Of a DNA stretch of 64,000 bases, positions 11,661-24,863 are shown in pieces. Every line of letters begins with the position of its first letter. The first letter of the stretch is position 1. The DNA comes from Atherix ibis. Its lineage: Eukaryota; Arthropoda; Insecta; Diptera; Athericidae. Location of the stretch: positions 109,116,267-109,180,266 of the forward strand of contig OY282605.1 of assembly GCA_958298945.1 (NCBI GenBank). Reading direction: 5' to 3'. Made by a program: the position numbers and the translations under genes. Below the pieces are notes generated by a model that was not told the DNA's origin, did no database searches, and was given only the letters and a program-made list of their open reading frames with translations.

Positions 11661-14600
11661 TAAAATAAATAATAATGCATATGTATTTGCTTATTACTCC
11701 TCTTTCATATACATATGTGTATGAAGATGTGCGTGTATAATAGAAGAAGAAAAAAATTAATTAAAAGAAAATATCGAAAAAAAGAAACGACTAAAATCTT
11801 GCGCTAGATTTTCTTGTCTAGGCGCTCTAAATTTAACTTGAAAATTCAAAAACTAAAATAGGCAAAAAATACGAAAATCGTTTTTAATAAGAAATTTTAG
11901 CTAATTTCCCATTTTACTCCCCTTTTTTCTAAATTTATCTCTCTCGAACTAATTTATTTCGTTTTTCTATTCTTTTCTTTTCAGTTGAAGACATTTCGTT
12001 TGGGATACGTCAATAATGGTGGTGCGTTTCTACGATCGGACGATCTAAATTTATACGGAATCGTGTTAATAGTTTCGGGTATCGTCGTATTTTCGAGTTC
12101 GAATCGGTAAACTTTCGGATTATACAATAAAAAAGAAGAAAAACAACGGCAAATCAGGGGAAAAGGAATTTCGAATTTTCTTCGATTTTTGTGGGTTTTT
12201 CTCTTTTTTTTCGAGTAAAAAGAAAATATAAAATGAAAATTCGGTAGCGTACACGTTCGATGTGATCCATTTCGTGCTAAATAAATTTTATCGTGCTCTT
12301 TTCGTGCAGTTAAGACGGTCGGTAATCTACGTTCAGGCGATAGACAAGGATAGTCTGTATTGGCGAAGAAAATTGTCGATAAAAACAGAAAAGCCGCAAG
12401 AAAAATCGAAAGCAAGATTTTCGGGTTTTCGGTTGCCTTCAGCTGCGCCAACTGCTGCTGCCATCTTGGAATTATAAGAAAATCGCAGAATTTGTATTTG
12501 AATTCGTAACAAGATCGATTTTCTTTTCATCTAAGAATAAACCAAAAAAAAAAACCGAATAATTAAAATAAAAGAATGTGAAAAAGAGAAAAACAATTAA
12601 TTAATTTTGCGAAATTTTCTTCGTTTTGTTTTGTTGTTTTTTTTCGCACTTGCCATAAGTTTCAATTTCCTTTTTTGTATATATCGGAATATGCAAAGAA
12701 AAAAATATAAGAAAAACAGAAGAAAATTCAGTGTTTTATTTTCGGCAACAAAAAAAACGTGTAAATTCTACTAAATAAGAAAATTGTGCTCAAAATATTG
12801 TACGTGCAAGAAATTAGTTCATTTTCGGTGTGTGCTCAGTTTTTGTGGTGTAAGAATTTTTTTTTCTTTTTCTTTTTGTCAATAGAAAGAACAACGATAT
12901 TATTAAAATCGGTTTAAAATTGGTCTATAATCTTCAAAAGGAAATTATTTTTCTTCTAATCGATCTATTCAAGTGGTAGATCTTGTACGCAAATAATTAA
13001 AAAAGAAGAAAAATTCAGCTAAGAAATTTATAAATGAATATGCAAAGGAAAATTCATTTTTAAAATGATCTTAATTAGTTGATTTTAAGTCAAATGTGAT
13101 AATGAAATATGGCAAAAGATGTTCTAAAATTTATTGTGTTCTTAAGTGCAACAACTAAAAAAAAGAAAAATATTCGATGAAATATAGAAAAAAAAATATT
13201 TAAAAAATAAAATGTATATGAAAATTATTTCAAATTTGAATAAAATAATTTATATAAAAATGTGATTCAAAGTGGAAAATTATTTGTTTTGTTCAATTGC
13301 GAAAAAGAATCTTTTTCCATTGAAATATTCTTCTAGAACAAGAATATTTTCAATTTAAATCAATCGATATGGAAAAAATCATCATACGAGAAAATTGAAA
13401 AAGAGAAAATCTTTTTAATTAGATTTTTCTAGAAAATTTTTATTTATGGTTTTTTTTTGTACTTTAATTTCCTTTTCTTTCTCATTTCGAAATATCAACT
13501 AAAATAAAACAAACACTAATCATAACTACTACTCATAACCTGGTAGTGGATTTGTTTTTAGAAATAATGTGAACATTTAAATGAATGCTAAATAGAAATG
13601 GGAACATTCTACTAATGTGGGATATTGGAGATTGAAGATTGAAGAACTTATTAATATTAGTATGGAAAAAAGATTTCACTAATCACATTTGGATAAAATG
13701 TAATAAAAAACACTAAAAAATTCAATAAAGTAAATTAGAAAAACTAATATAAGAAAAAATATTTTGTAAAAATTAAATAAAAGGACTACAATTTTTACAG
13801 CAAAAAAACTACATACATTTAATTAGTACAAATTGTTTTTATCTAATAAAACATTAATTGGAATTTAAAAAAAAAAAACTTTTCGAATATATTAAAAGTA
13901 AACTTTTGAAAATCAGAAGATTTTTTATGTACTTTTGAATAATGAAATAGTTTTGTAGCCATGAAAAAAAAAACAGTTATATTAGATAAAATTAAAAAAA
14001 AAAACAATTAAAGAAAAATAGATATAAGACTATCTTTTACTATATAAATTGCAATTTAACCAAAGATTTATTTTATACAAAATCAACTTACGTACAGTAC
14101 ATGTTACAAAGCATTTATATTAAGTGTTTTCATGATAATAAAAATAAATAAAAAATAAATTAAACAAAATAAACAATTATCCTACTTGTGTTTTGTTTCC
14201 ATCCATTCTTTCCTTTTATTAAAGTAGAAATAATTATAATAATTAATAATAGTTAATTAATTAATTGATATTAACATATAAAAAAAACTACAGAAACAAT
14301 AATTTGCGAACATTAAACTCTAAACGAACATTTTTAAGACAAAGTTTTTTTCCAAAATAAAAACAATTTTAGTTAATTAAAAAAGTAAAAAAAAAAAAAA
14401 AACAAATACAAACATTGAAATAAACAAACTTTTGAAAAACAAAAACAAAGAGCATAATTATTTTTAAATAAGACAAAAATAAATTTTTCTAATAAAATCT
14501 GTTTTTTTCTTCTTCTTCTATTAAATGTGTAGTAAAAGAAATAATAATTTGTGCTTTGGATTTTCCCTTAATACAAACTGACTTGCATAAAATAAAATAA

Positions 14601-14799
14601 AATTCACTTGTCCCATTAATTAATTAATTAATTTGTTTAATGGTGATTGTCTAAATGTGTCCTGTGTCATTTAATCGCTACATTTTTAACATTTAATTAA
14701 TAACAAAAAAGGATAATTATTAATAACAACATATCGAAATATACAAAATAAACAAATCTTATCCGATTTATCTAAAAATTTAATATTTATATTATTAAT

Positions 14800-14826
14800 A
14801 TTATTATTATTATTATTATTATTATT
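14800..14826. repeat. (TTA)n microsatellite
   Basis: Nine uninterrupted TTA units, upstream of the coding start. Confidence 0.9.
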
Positions 14827-15180
14827 GTCTATTTAATCGAAAATAAAACCAAAATAAATTCGATGAAAAATCGATTCAAATAATCAAACTCGGACTACGA
14901 TCTAGAAAACGGAAAAATTCGGTCAAATACGCGTACACATTCTCGGTTGAAATTTATTTAGAACACTTAAAATAAGAACAAAATTAAATTACAATAGAAA
15001 CTCATAAAAAAACATTACCATAAATAAATCAATAAAAAGTGAATAACCGAAGTAAATAGTTTGTGATTTAAATAAGTGCCATTTACGATAAATAAAAAAG
15101 GAAAATACTAAAAGAATTCTTTGGATACTCTTTGAAAAGTTCTCTTCCACCGTCTTTAAGAGAAAACAAATCACTTCTTC

Positions 15181-15185
<5 letters not shown>

Positions 15186-15213
<28 letters not shown>
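15186..15213. repeat. (AT)n microsatellite
   Basis: About 13 AT dinucleotides, shortly upstream of the inferred splice acceptor at 15275-15276. Confidence 0.9.
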
Positions 15214-15276
15214 AATTTATATAGTGTAATCGTATCAGCATAAATATATAAATTTTTGAATTTTATTATTTTGCAG

Positions 15277-15517
15277 TTTCAATGAACAACGCACAAAAGT
15301 GAAAATCAGAATATAAAAATTATAAACTGAAAAAAATTTATTGAAATACAATAAAAAAAAATTATTATTATCATTTTATTAATAAGAATACACTCCTTTT
15401 AAAAGATATGATAAGAAATTTCTATTATATGGATGATAATTGTTGTAATTTAATGCGAATCAATTTAATCGAATCGATTCAAGTAATATTATTGAAAAGT
15501 TTCGCGTTTATACTGTC
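15277..15517 (+). promoter_or_regulatory. 5' UTR part of the first coding exon, with two uORFs
   Basis: If the acceptor at 15275-15276 is used, 241 nt of untranslated sequence precede the start codon. Two upstream ATGs occur. One is a six-codon uORF at 15282-15302. The other is a 70-codon frame at 15408-15620 that overlaps the main start in a different frame. An in-frame TAA near 15447 lies upstream of ATG 15518 with no ATG between. The uORFs could reduce translation of the main frame. This is an inference. Confidence 0.4.
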
Positions 15518-17959
15518 ATGGCAACGACTGCCAAACAGCAAACATCAACAGTTCGTGGTTCAGCAACGTCTCCGTCGTCAGCCCCATCGCCAAAAGCCAA
15601 ATCCCCATCCCCATTATTAGGTAGTCCATCATCCCCACTATCCGGTAATTTATCAACACATAAACAAACGGGCAATTTCCTTGAAAACGAAGAGGATATA
15701 GCGAGCATAGCTAAACAGATTTCCGATCATGCTGAAGCGATTTACCAAACATGGAAAGCACGTGGATTAGCACCAACGGAAATACTTAATTGTCATACCG
15801 GAACTAGTGATGCGTTCGGTAAAGCCTTAACACCGCCCTCACGTCATAGTCTTAGTTCACCGGTAGCAGAATTTTTGGCCCAAGCTCCAGACATGTCGAA
15901 TAATAATTTAGAGAAATTGGTTAGCTCGTTTGTTAGCGAGGACAAGGCTCGCCAACAAGCTGCCAGACGTCATTCGGGGTCGGCAGCTAGTATACTAACA
16001 TCGGGCACAATCAAGGATGCGCTAAGAAAATTCGAGAATAGTACCGCCCCATCGGCATATGTCAAACCGAATTTTCTCATACGAAATTCACCAAATACCA
16101 ATTCAAAGGCGAACAATGTGGCTGGTGGCTATCAGAAAAATTTGTCACAAAACCAAGTACAGTCGCAGTCGCAGTCGCAGTTGCAGTCGCCAACACCCTC
16201 GCAAATACAATCACAATCAGATGGTCAAATGATAATGAATAATCGGAAAACAACAATAAACACATCACCTACATCGGCAAATAACTTAAGTAAAAGCGTA
16301 CCCGATGTTCTGATGGACACGATCAATCAAACCTCGAAACAAATGCCAAGAGATAACATAATCAACAGCTCGTCCAAGGTTGGTGCTCAGAAGGGGTCTT
16401 CAATGTCTGTGTCCACATCGGTATTGTCGTCGTCCCCATCCGCGTCTCTGTCCTCATCCATGTCCGTGTCATCGCCGTTATCGTCTTCTTCGAAATCGCC
16501 AACCGGTAAACTCATCTTATCATCGGCGTCGTCATCGTCGCCGTCGTCTTTATCGCCATCGTCCTATAATAGCCCCATTATTACCTCGTCCCAATCGTCA
16601 CCTAATACAAATACAATGAATACAAGTTCGAATATTAGTATTAGTACGTTATCAACAACGTCGTCCAATATCAAAAAACCTCAAACGCCGGCCAAACCTG
16701 CCAATTTAATAAATCATGTACCATCGTGGCCATTGAAGTCTCGAATGGCGTTGGGGATGTCAACATCGACCGGTGGTGCTGATACTATCGACAACAATGG
16801 TAGCAGCATGGGAAGTGTTAGTAATTCACTTAAAAATGGTATTAAAAACGATGACGATACGGTGATATCGACTAGTACAGTGACACTGACCAACAAAACA
16901 ACGGGTGTCAAGTCGGGCGAATCGTGTAAAACTTCAGCTGACCTCTTGGACGAGGTATCTCGCGAAGAGGAGCGTCTCATAAACGCACTTAAAACGGGTA
17001 TGGTTATAAATAAAAGTGATAATAAGCTACCGGAAGTAATAACATCAACATTGAACGATAGTCGAAACGATCGTCTAAACAATAAGAATTGGCACAAATC
17101 GGACACATCGTCCGCGACAACAAAATCATCGACAATGGCAACTGCCAAAAATAGTTCTAGTTCAGTTACATCCTCGCCGCTGATATCATCCGCTGGCGGT
17201 ATCAGATCGAATTCATTAATTTCTAGTAAATCATCCGCGTTGTCGTCTATAAGTTCGCCTTTATCGTCAAATTCGACATCGTTGTTATCTGCATCTTCAT
17301 CGGCGCCGCACTCAAATAGCACAACACTAGGCACTACCAAAACGCCGATCGTCTGGAATAATGATCTGCAATCCATGCAAACATCATCACCAATGACATC
17401 ATCGAACTCGATACTAAACTCAACAACGGACATCACATCTACTGGAGGATCAGCATCAGGTGCTGCCTCAACAATTGATATTATTTCGAATCAGCAACAA
17501 TCCAAAACAGCAGCGGGCAGCTTATTAAATTCATCGGTAATGCCCATATCGACTACAATGGCGATAGGCACAGCAACAACAACAACCGGACCGACATCTA
17601 CAGAAACCGGAACACCGACCATTGCACCATCATCGGCGACAGCGACTGCGACTACAATACAGCCACTACTATCACCATTCGCCAATCAGGATGCCGGAAT
17701 TTCCGGTAATCTAGCATTAGCGCCCAATAAAATGAAACTGAGGCCCAAAAACGATGCGGCCGTACCTCATCCAGAAGCCAAAATGAACAGTAATAATCAC
17801 ATCAATAATCATGTGAATAGTAGGACTAACATTATAAATAATCCAGTTAGGCCATTTTTGACGCGAGGCTCTGTGGCTGAGCGTGTCCTTATGTTTGAGA
17901 AGTGTCCAGATGTAAAAGCGCCATTAAGGAATATCAATCGGGAACCACCAAAGGCATCG
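15518..17959 (+). CDS. PPP2R3A: PP2A regulatory subunit B'' (PR72/PR130-like), exon with long low-complexity N-terminus
   Basis: This is the first coding exon of the only host gene, encoding residues 1-814. ATG 15518 is the first in-frame ATG after an upstream stop, with G at both -3 and +4. The sequence is dominated by Ser, Thr, Asn and Pro, with a QS-repeat near residue 215. Order-like islands stand out: a helical stretch near 58-90 (EDIASIAKQISDHAEAIYQT), IKDALRKFEN near 168-177, EVSREEERLINALKTG near 480, and GSVAERVLMFEKCP near 784. The exon ends at TCG|GTAAGT in phase 0, matching the next exon. In PR130-type B'' proteins a long variable N-terminus precedes the conserved core and is thought to direct targeting of the phosphatase. 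Large antisense frames here are shadows of the biased codon composition. Confidence 0.85.
16140..16220 (+). repeat. In-frame CAG/TCG (Gln-Ser) repeat tract
   Basis: Repeated CAGTCG units encode QSQSQSQLQS followed by a variant QSQS tract. It is an in-frame hexanucleotide repeat within the B'' N-terminus and likely polymorphic in length. Confidence 0.8.
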
Positions 17960-20900
17960 GTAAGTTTATATTTTTTTGTTATTTTCTTTTTATTATCATT
18001 TCATTCTAAAATGAAAAAAAACGCATACAATTGCCAAATAATTGTAGTGCAAAAGTATTTTTGGGATAGTTTCATAAGCAATTAATAAGAAGAAGACAAT
18101 GTTTTTCGAGTAATTTATACATTTGAAGTGTTTAAGTGTATGCAAAGTTAGAAATTTTCCTTCCTGTAAACAAACAAATTATTTAAGCTAAATTGCATTC
18201 GACTTTTTGAGAAAATACACATAAAACTATGATACAAAAATCATTTTGCTGAATTGCGACAAAAAAAAAACTAATTTCTAGTTTAGGTTTATAATTTTCA
18301 TTTTTTATATATCATTTCAGTAAAAAATTACAGAAAATAATCAAAATTATATAGCCGTCCTCCCTATTTAAATAAATATTTTCGAAAAATTTCACAGCTA
18401 ATCAAATACAAATAATTTAAGATTATTTCAGTCATTCGAATTTAATTATTATGCAATATGCATTAAAAATAGAAGTATTTAATGTGTCACGGCTAAATTA
18501 ATTAAAAAAGTTTATTCCAAAAATTTATTAGGCTTTACATATTTATACGTTCATCTTAACTTAATTTATCTTAAGTGATTGAGATTTTCTTATGAGTTTT
18601 CTTTTTAAACAAATTTTTTTTCTCAATTTTAACACACATACACATAAAGAGTGTATTAATTTAAAATTATTTAATTTGATTTTACAAGAAACTTAACAAT
18701 TCACATGATTGTAAAAGTGTAACCATTCTAAACACATGAGTGCCATCTGTTATAATTGGAACTAAGTTGTTAAAAATTTTAATTTTTTCTGAAATCATAT
18801 TGAAAAAATAGACTATTCGTATTTATGATTTTTTTTATATAGGATTTTTTTTTTCAATTTTTTCTCAATTACATAATAATCATGGGGTCTAATTTGTAAA
18901 GATACAAACATTTATTTTTTTGGTCAATAAATATTCCTTATTTCTTAAACCAAGCAAATATTGGAGCATATTAGAAATAATTAACAAATTCTTTTGAAAT
19001 TGAGTTTAAATTATAAGGATTAGAAAAAAAATACAGAAAATTAACAAAAAAATCTACGTAGTTATTATCAATAAGATAAGAAAATGCAATTAAGAATATA
19101 ACGAAATTTATATTTAAATAAATCGGAAATATTTGTATCCGTGTTCCCGTGATTTGTAATAAAAGTTCAAAGCCATACACCACAATTCTTTTTGTGCTTT
19201 TTGTTTTGTTGGCAAAGTTTTGTTATTTTTTTTAACCACATTTCACCTTATAATCGATGCCAATCCACTCCGAAATACAATTCAGTTTATTGTATGTATG
19301 TGTATTTGCAATTTCTTTGTAGAAAATATCTATTTATGTTGATCGATACGAATAGTTTACCGATTCTGGTTGGAATACTATTGATTGATAGTGTATGAGT
19401 CAAGGGTTAAATGATGAACTGATTCTATTCTACTTTGGGTTGTTAGTCTAAATCGTTCTTGATTCAATGTCACATTAGATATATTGGTGACAAAATAAAA
19501 TGCTACAACATTGAATCGAATCGAATTGGATGATTACACCCAAAAACAGACGTACGTATCTAAATATGGTACATTATAATAGCTTCTGGCATTATAAGAA
19601 AACTGTCTGAATAAGAAAATCATATCACTTCAAGTATTACTTTGAAAAGTTTTCTTATTAAAAAAGTGTGGAAGAACATTTTTAGACTATCATGAAAATT
19701 TCAAAGATTTCTCTTGCGGATAGAATGGAACACAATCGAATATCGATTGTGATATTGAAGAATTCTCTTGAAACTTGGCCAAAAAAATTATTTTAAAAAA
19801 TAGTACACTAAAATAAATATGATTTATTTCCATTTTTTCGATAGCAAATGCGTCACTAAAATCCAAATAAGATAAAATATAAAAAAATATTAGAAGTGGT
19901 TTATTTGTATTTGAATTTTTTCTTGGACAAAATTCGAGTTATTTTCAAACTATTATCAATAAATAATTAGGATTATTAATTTATCAATAAGCTTTAATAG
20001 TTAATTATTGATAAGATAATAGTCACCTATTTTTTTCGTTGAGTTTCATTGCTGCTGCCTTGTTATCAATAAAAAATTATAAACTTTTTTTATCAAAACC
20101 ATGTGTCCGTGAGATGATTTCTGGATATGCCGCAGGGAAAAATACTTTTTCTACAATATAACTGCTGACATTTTCAACACAGACAATCCAAAATGATTTT
20201 TCTTAAAAATCAGTAAATAATATTGTAGTATTTTAGTCTTTGACTATTTAGATTGAAAATTTAAATTTTATATAAGGTCGTTCTCAGGCAAAAATTGTTT
20301 AATGCAAAAATTGTTAAAAAGGAGGCATTGAGTTAAATTAATTAATACGGGTTCTTTGATAAAATTTTTAAATAAAAAAATACTATCTTTTTTGATACCA
20401 GAAATTTCATATTTAAGCTATAATAAATACGAAAAATATTAATTTTTTTAATCTAAATTTATAAATTTCTAATTGACGTTAAAGTTTACATTTTACTAAT
20501 ACACGTATTGGCAAAAAAAAAATTATAAACAATTTGGCAATATTTTTAGTACATAATCAAGTGTTTAAGGAATTTTCATTATTTTCTTGTGAAAATTATT
20601 ACTTTTAATTGTATCAGTTTTTGTTTATTTAATATAAAATTGGGTGCACATAAATTTTCCTACAATATTATAGCATTTTTTACTTGTTTTTTTTTCTGAA
20701 AGAAAACATTTCGCTTTTATTAAACAATTCCATGTTCTCTTAAACAAATATTATTTTTTTTTTGATCAAAATCTAAAGTATTCATTCTTATCTATCATAA
20801 TTCTTTGAATAAAATTATCAGAATTTTATTACAATAAAGAAAATTATACACATAAGTTAACGTTTCGATTATTTCAGAATTTTTCTATGATAAAATCGAA

Positions 20901-21516
20901 CATCGTGAATTTTGAAATGTTTTTTTTTGTAATTTAATCAATTCACAGATATTATTTGGAAAACAATTTATATGTATATATATTTTTTTTATGGTAAAAA
21001 TAGTTACTTTGATATTTTACATTACTTTTAATTGACGTTATTGATTAAATGCTATTCGTATTTTCTATTTGTATTTGGTAAAAAAAATTCCAAACTATCA
21101 AAATAAATAGTTCATTAACTTTACTATAGAAATCGATTTTTTTATATATATTCGAATCGATTGAATTGCTAGCAAATTGTTTATTTTATTTACATTTAAA
21201 CACTATGCAAAATTATTTGTTTATTTTTACAATTCAAATAGTCCGTATTTGCTTCATAAAATGTTCCACGAAAAATTTTCCAAATCCGAATAAGAATGGA
21301 ATTTGATGGAATAATTTCTTAAATATGCATAAATGTTTATACAAAAAATATGTAATTTATTAGAATTTATTTTTATTATTATTATTATTACTATTTCTAC
21401 TTTCTTCATTCTTTATGAAATTATTTATTTATACCGTAATAGCACAGACACGCACCCAGTTAATATCACTAAGAACAGTTAGTTCCAACTGTTATAAATT
21501 CGTTCGGGCATAATTG

Positions 21517-21537
21517 CTAATAGCACAGATGATGTCT
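21517..21537. repeat. Short perfect hairpin (AGCACAGA arms)
   Basis: AGCACAGATGATGTCTGTGCT has 8-bp arms around a 5-nt loop, next to the RNase H LINE fragment. It may be incidental. Confidence 0.4.
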
Positions 21538-21589
21538 GTGCTGATAGTGTTTTTTTATCTCTGAAACCAGACCAAATGGAAGTTGTTAA

Positions 21590-21992
21590 ATTTGGTGGAT
21601 GAAATTAGATGGTTGGGTCTAGGAACTCTATAATTGATGGATTCCTGGTCAAAAATAAATTCTGGATTAATCCCCATTCTTAAAGATATGGGAGATAGTA
21701 AGTTGAATACTACGGGAATGGCATTAAGAACGCGTTGGTTATTGAAGAGGAAATTATGGGTAAGTGCGGTATACCCAATCCGAATTCAGAAAAGTTTCCT
21801 TGCCCCGAAAAACTGGTTTAATGATGTTTGGCCAATATACGGACGGTGACTCCCCCATCAGTCTATCAGCTCGCTCATTGCCGAGGATACCGGCAGGACT
21901 TGGAACCCAACGTAACTCGACGTTTCGGTTGTTTAGTAACCAATACCGAATGTAGTTAAGAACCGGCTACGGACTATCGGTAAAATATAACA
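21590..21992 (-). pseudogene. LINE fragment with RNase H domain end
   Basis: On the minus strand the sequence encodes PVLNYIRYWLLNN followed by ELRWVPSPAGILGNERADRL. This is the WVPSHxGIxGNExAD motif at the C-terminal part of RNase H domains of I/R1-like non-LTR elements (histidine replaced by proline). Downstream minus-strand sequence is decayed. The segment GTAAGTGCGGTATACCCAAT near 21752 recurs at 41191 (GTAAGTGCGGTATTCCCAAT), so two copies of this family exist in the window. Confidence 0.75.
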
Positions 21993-21994
21993 TA

Positions 21995-22760
21995 AGAGGT
22001 CTGTTCGAAAAGTTTCGCGAATTTTGAATTTCCGCGAGTTACGTATTATTCGATTTTTAATTTTTTGTTGCGTTATATTGGTACTCATGCTTCTCACTTA
22101 TGCCGACAAGTTCGGCCATTTTGAATGTTCAGTTAATTTTTGACAGGTGCTTTGCTTGCACGTTTTTTGGCTCGCCTTCGATTTTTGCCCATTCCAAAAA
22201 ATGGATCAAAGAATCTGTTTCGGGAACAAGAAAAAGTCACAGGGGGCCAGATTTAGGGAATACGGTGGCTGCGGTATTATTAGTGTATTGTTTTTGGGCA
22301 AAAATTCGCGCGCAAGCAACGATGCGTGCGCAGGGGCGTTGTCATGGTGCAAAAGCCAATTTTTGTTCATCCACAAATCCGGGCGTTTCTGTCGGATTGC
22401 TTCTCGCAACTTGCGCATAACTTCCAGGTAATATTCCTTATTGACCATTTTACCATGTGGCAAGAACTTATGATGCACCACATCCCTGCAATCGAAGAAA
22501 ACTGTAAGCAAAACCTTCACATTCGACCGAAATTGGCGTGCTCTTTTCGGTCTTGGCTCGTGCGGCAGCTTCCATTGGGATGATTGAGGTTTGGTTTCCA
22601 CGTCATAACCATAAATCCATGATTTGTCACCAGTTATGGCCTCTGAAGCAAATTTCGGTCATCGCGGACAGAGTCCTACAGCTCCTTAGCAATGTTAATG
22701 CGATGCTGTTTTTGGTCGAAAATGGGCAAAAATCGAAGACGAGCCAAACACGTGTGTTTT
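21995..22760 (-). pseudogene. Rearranged mariner-family transposase copy
   Basis: The minus-strand frame 22601-22206 encodes VETKPQSSQWKLPHEPRPKR, LLTVFFDCRDVVHHKFLPHG, a conserved LHHDNAPAHASLL box and NLAPCDFFLFPK, the second and third catalytic aspartate regions of a DD34D mariner. Upstream on the same strand, GDKSWIYGYD replaces the first GDESW box. The left end (21995-22195) carries the 5' terminal repeat (AGGTCTGTTCGAAAAGTTTC) and 5' coding end in the opposite orientation. As a result 22159-22195 is an inverted copy of 22716-22755. The 34.1-34.99 kb element is a sister copy with normal organisation. Confidence 0.8.
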
Positions 22761-23164
22761 CTTTTAGAATAGGTGGGGAAAGAAATTTAAATCTGAATTC
22801 AAGTTTAAGCTGCTATTTTTAACAATTTTGTTGACATTATTTTGATTTATAGAAAATAATATAATATTTCTAAATAAAGCTCATAAATGACTTAATATAA
22901 AATAACATTTTCAAAAAAATTTTCAAAATACCTTTCAATATTATTTTTTATTTTAAATTTTAGATTATCTATACTAAATTATTATTTTAAAAAAGTGAGG
23001 TTTTATTTGAATTCTAGATTATTATTCTATTGTATATTGACCCATTTGGAATAATCGTATAACTGATGTAAACACATTGTGGTTCCATAATAATCAACAA
23101 CTGATTAGTCAAACATGTACTTCCGTTCTCAATTTTATATTTATAGATTTTGTTTCAAATTAGT

Positions 23165-23860
23165 CAAGGTACTTTCAACATAACGGATTATCCGTTTTGT
23201 GGTTTGGAAAGTAAAGTTACTTTATTTGACAGCTGTCAAGCAAATGTGTCAAACAAGATGTCGTTTATTTAGAGTTGCCATTTTACATTATAGATTGTTT
23301 AAATACTAAACACGATCAAGCTCATTTCTTACTCGGTGTGTACGTCAATAAGCGAAATATATGCTTTTATTTAAAGATGGGGAAGCCGTTGTTTTCGCAA
23401 CAAATGACTGTATCTAAAGGTGTCATTTGCGCGTATTTCTTTCTTTTTGGCTTTATTGCGCTAGAAATTTCCAGAACGCGTAATTTCGAAATTTGAGGAC
23501 ATCAATTCGTCTTTAAAATCGTGTGATTTAACGTTGTTGGACTTTTTCTTGTGTGGCTATGTAAAAAATGGTCAACGCAGACAATCCCCAAACTTTGGAG
23601 CATTGAATCCTCTCAAGTAATGTCCAAATTACAGATTGAAATGTGCGAAGAAACTTATTAAAAAATTCCTGAAAAGAATCGAGTCCTGTAATAAGTCCCG
23701 TGTTGGCCATTTGAATAATTTTATATTTTATGCATACTAACAAAGTCTAGGCTATATAATTATATAAAATCAAATTTTTGGAAATCGGAAAACTTCCAAA
23801 AATTTGATTTGTGCTTTTTTTTACTTTACTTTACGAAGCACAAATTGGATAAATTTTGTA
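23165..23860 (+). pseudogene. Tc3-like transposon copy, internally deleted
   Basis: The + strand C-terminal half reads EKFPERVISKFEDIN-type sequence, then KSCDLTLLDFFLCGYVKNGQ (the PPRSCDLTPLDFFLWGYVK block, third catalytic D retained), NFGALNPL and finally KSRVGHLNNFIF near the stop. The N-terminal half is mostly missing. Degenerate inverted ends pair TTATCCGTTTTGTGGTTTGG (from about 23184) with the complement of sequence near 23825-23855 (ACTTTACGAAGCACAAATTG). A TTTGACAGCTGTCAA palindrome lies just inside the left end. Confidence 0.75.
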
Positions 23861-24847
23861 TTTTTTTTTTTAATTATAAAACAATTTTTTTATAACATCA
23901 AAAAAAAATTCAAAATAAAATGTCCTTAAAAATATAACTAGAATTGATTAATGTTCATGCCTAAGTAATAAAAATTAAATGATAGGATCAGAATTTCCAA
24001 TAATTCTCTTGAAAAATTTTATCCTGTTCAAGAACTCTTTAAGACAATTTCCTTATACTCGTAAGTATATTTGCACAGCTCATTGAAATATGTCTTCCTT
24101 ATTTAAAAATTCAAACATCTGCATAAAATGCGTCAGCAAAATTTATTATTTTGAAAAGTTTTAAGTACTTTCACTTTACTGGGATAAAACTTTTATCTGC
24201 TCCTGTTTTAAGGAGTAAAGTTTCTTAATAAAAATATAGAAGTTTGCAATTAAACAAGTGTAGAAGAATTACAAGAATTTCTGCTTACATAATAAATAAT
24301 TGCATACACAATGATAAGTAATTAGGAAAGTTTCAATTTGAAATTTAAGAAAAATGTAAGTTTCTTGACGGGAAAGGACGAGTTGAGTTGGTTTATTTTG
24401 AATTAAAAATGATATGCTCAAATTATTTACAATTGAAATAATTAAAATTCGACAATATAATCAGTTTTCCTTTCGACTGTACTCGTATATAATACTTGTG
24501 TTTAATATTTTTTCAAACTTTCTTGTAAATACCGGAAAAATACTGTAAAATTCCCAAATAAATAAATCAATTTTTAAACTGTTTTCTCGTTTATTTTCAA
24601 AATTGCATTACAAAATTGAGTAACTAAATAGTTTCAAATATAAAGAAATAAAACCCTCGATTACATGATATAACGACAAATTTGTTATTGTACAAGATAC
24701 CCAAAAAACCATGTCATCTAATCAGAGGGGGTCACATTGAGTTCGTCAATTGCAGCCTTAATTGGACCGTGAAACTATTAAAAGACATTTCCAAGAAGAC
24801 TATAGATCTTAATTTAAGATTAGGACTTTTCTTGGTATTTTTTTTCT

Positions 24848-24863
24848 TCTCTCTCTCTCTCTC
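24848..24863. repeat. (CT)n microsatellite
   Basis: Eight CT dinucleotides in a pyrimidine-rich tract. Confidence 0.85.

Larger units (their letters stand above)
11975..15276 (+). promoter_or_regulatory. Candidate promoter and long A-skewed 5' leader of the PP2A B'' gene
   Basis: Two TCAGTT sequences matching the fly initiator consensus (near 11983 and 12829) lie in a region whose first 500 bases are less AT-rich than the surroundings. From about 12.5 to 15.4 kb the + strand is clearly richer in A than T and has no sizeable + strand ORF. This resembles A-rich insect 5' leader or first-intron sequence. A good splice acceptor (TTATTTTGCAG) ends at 15276. The true start site and the number of leader exons cannot be decided from sequence. 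Confidence 0.3.

Noticed and set aside
11981..12451. 156-codon minus-strand ORF
   Set aside because: It has no recognisable domain and lies in the putative promoter or leader of the + strand gene. The translation is basic and Phe/Ser-rich, as expected from AT-rich noncoding DNA.
16714..17436. 240-codon minus-strand ORF
   Set aside because: It lies opposite the Ser/Thr-rich coding exon; the codon bias of that exon removes stops from the antisense frame. No domain is recognisable.
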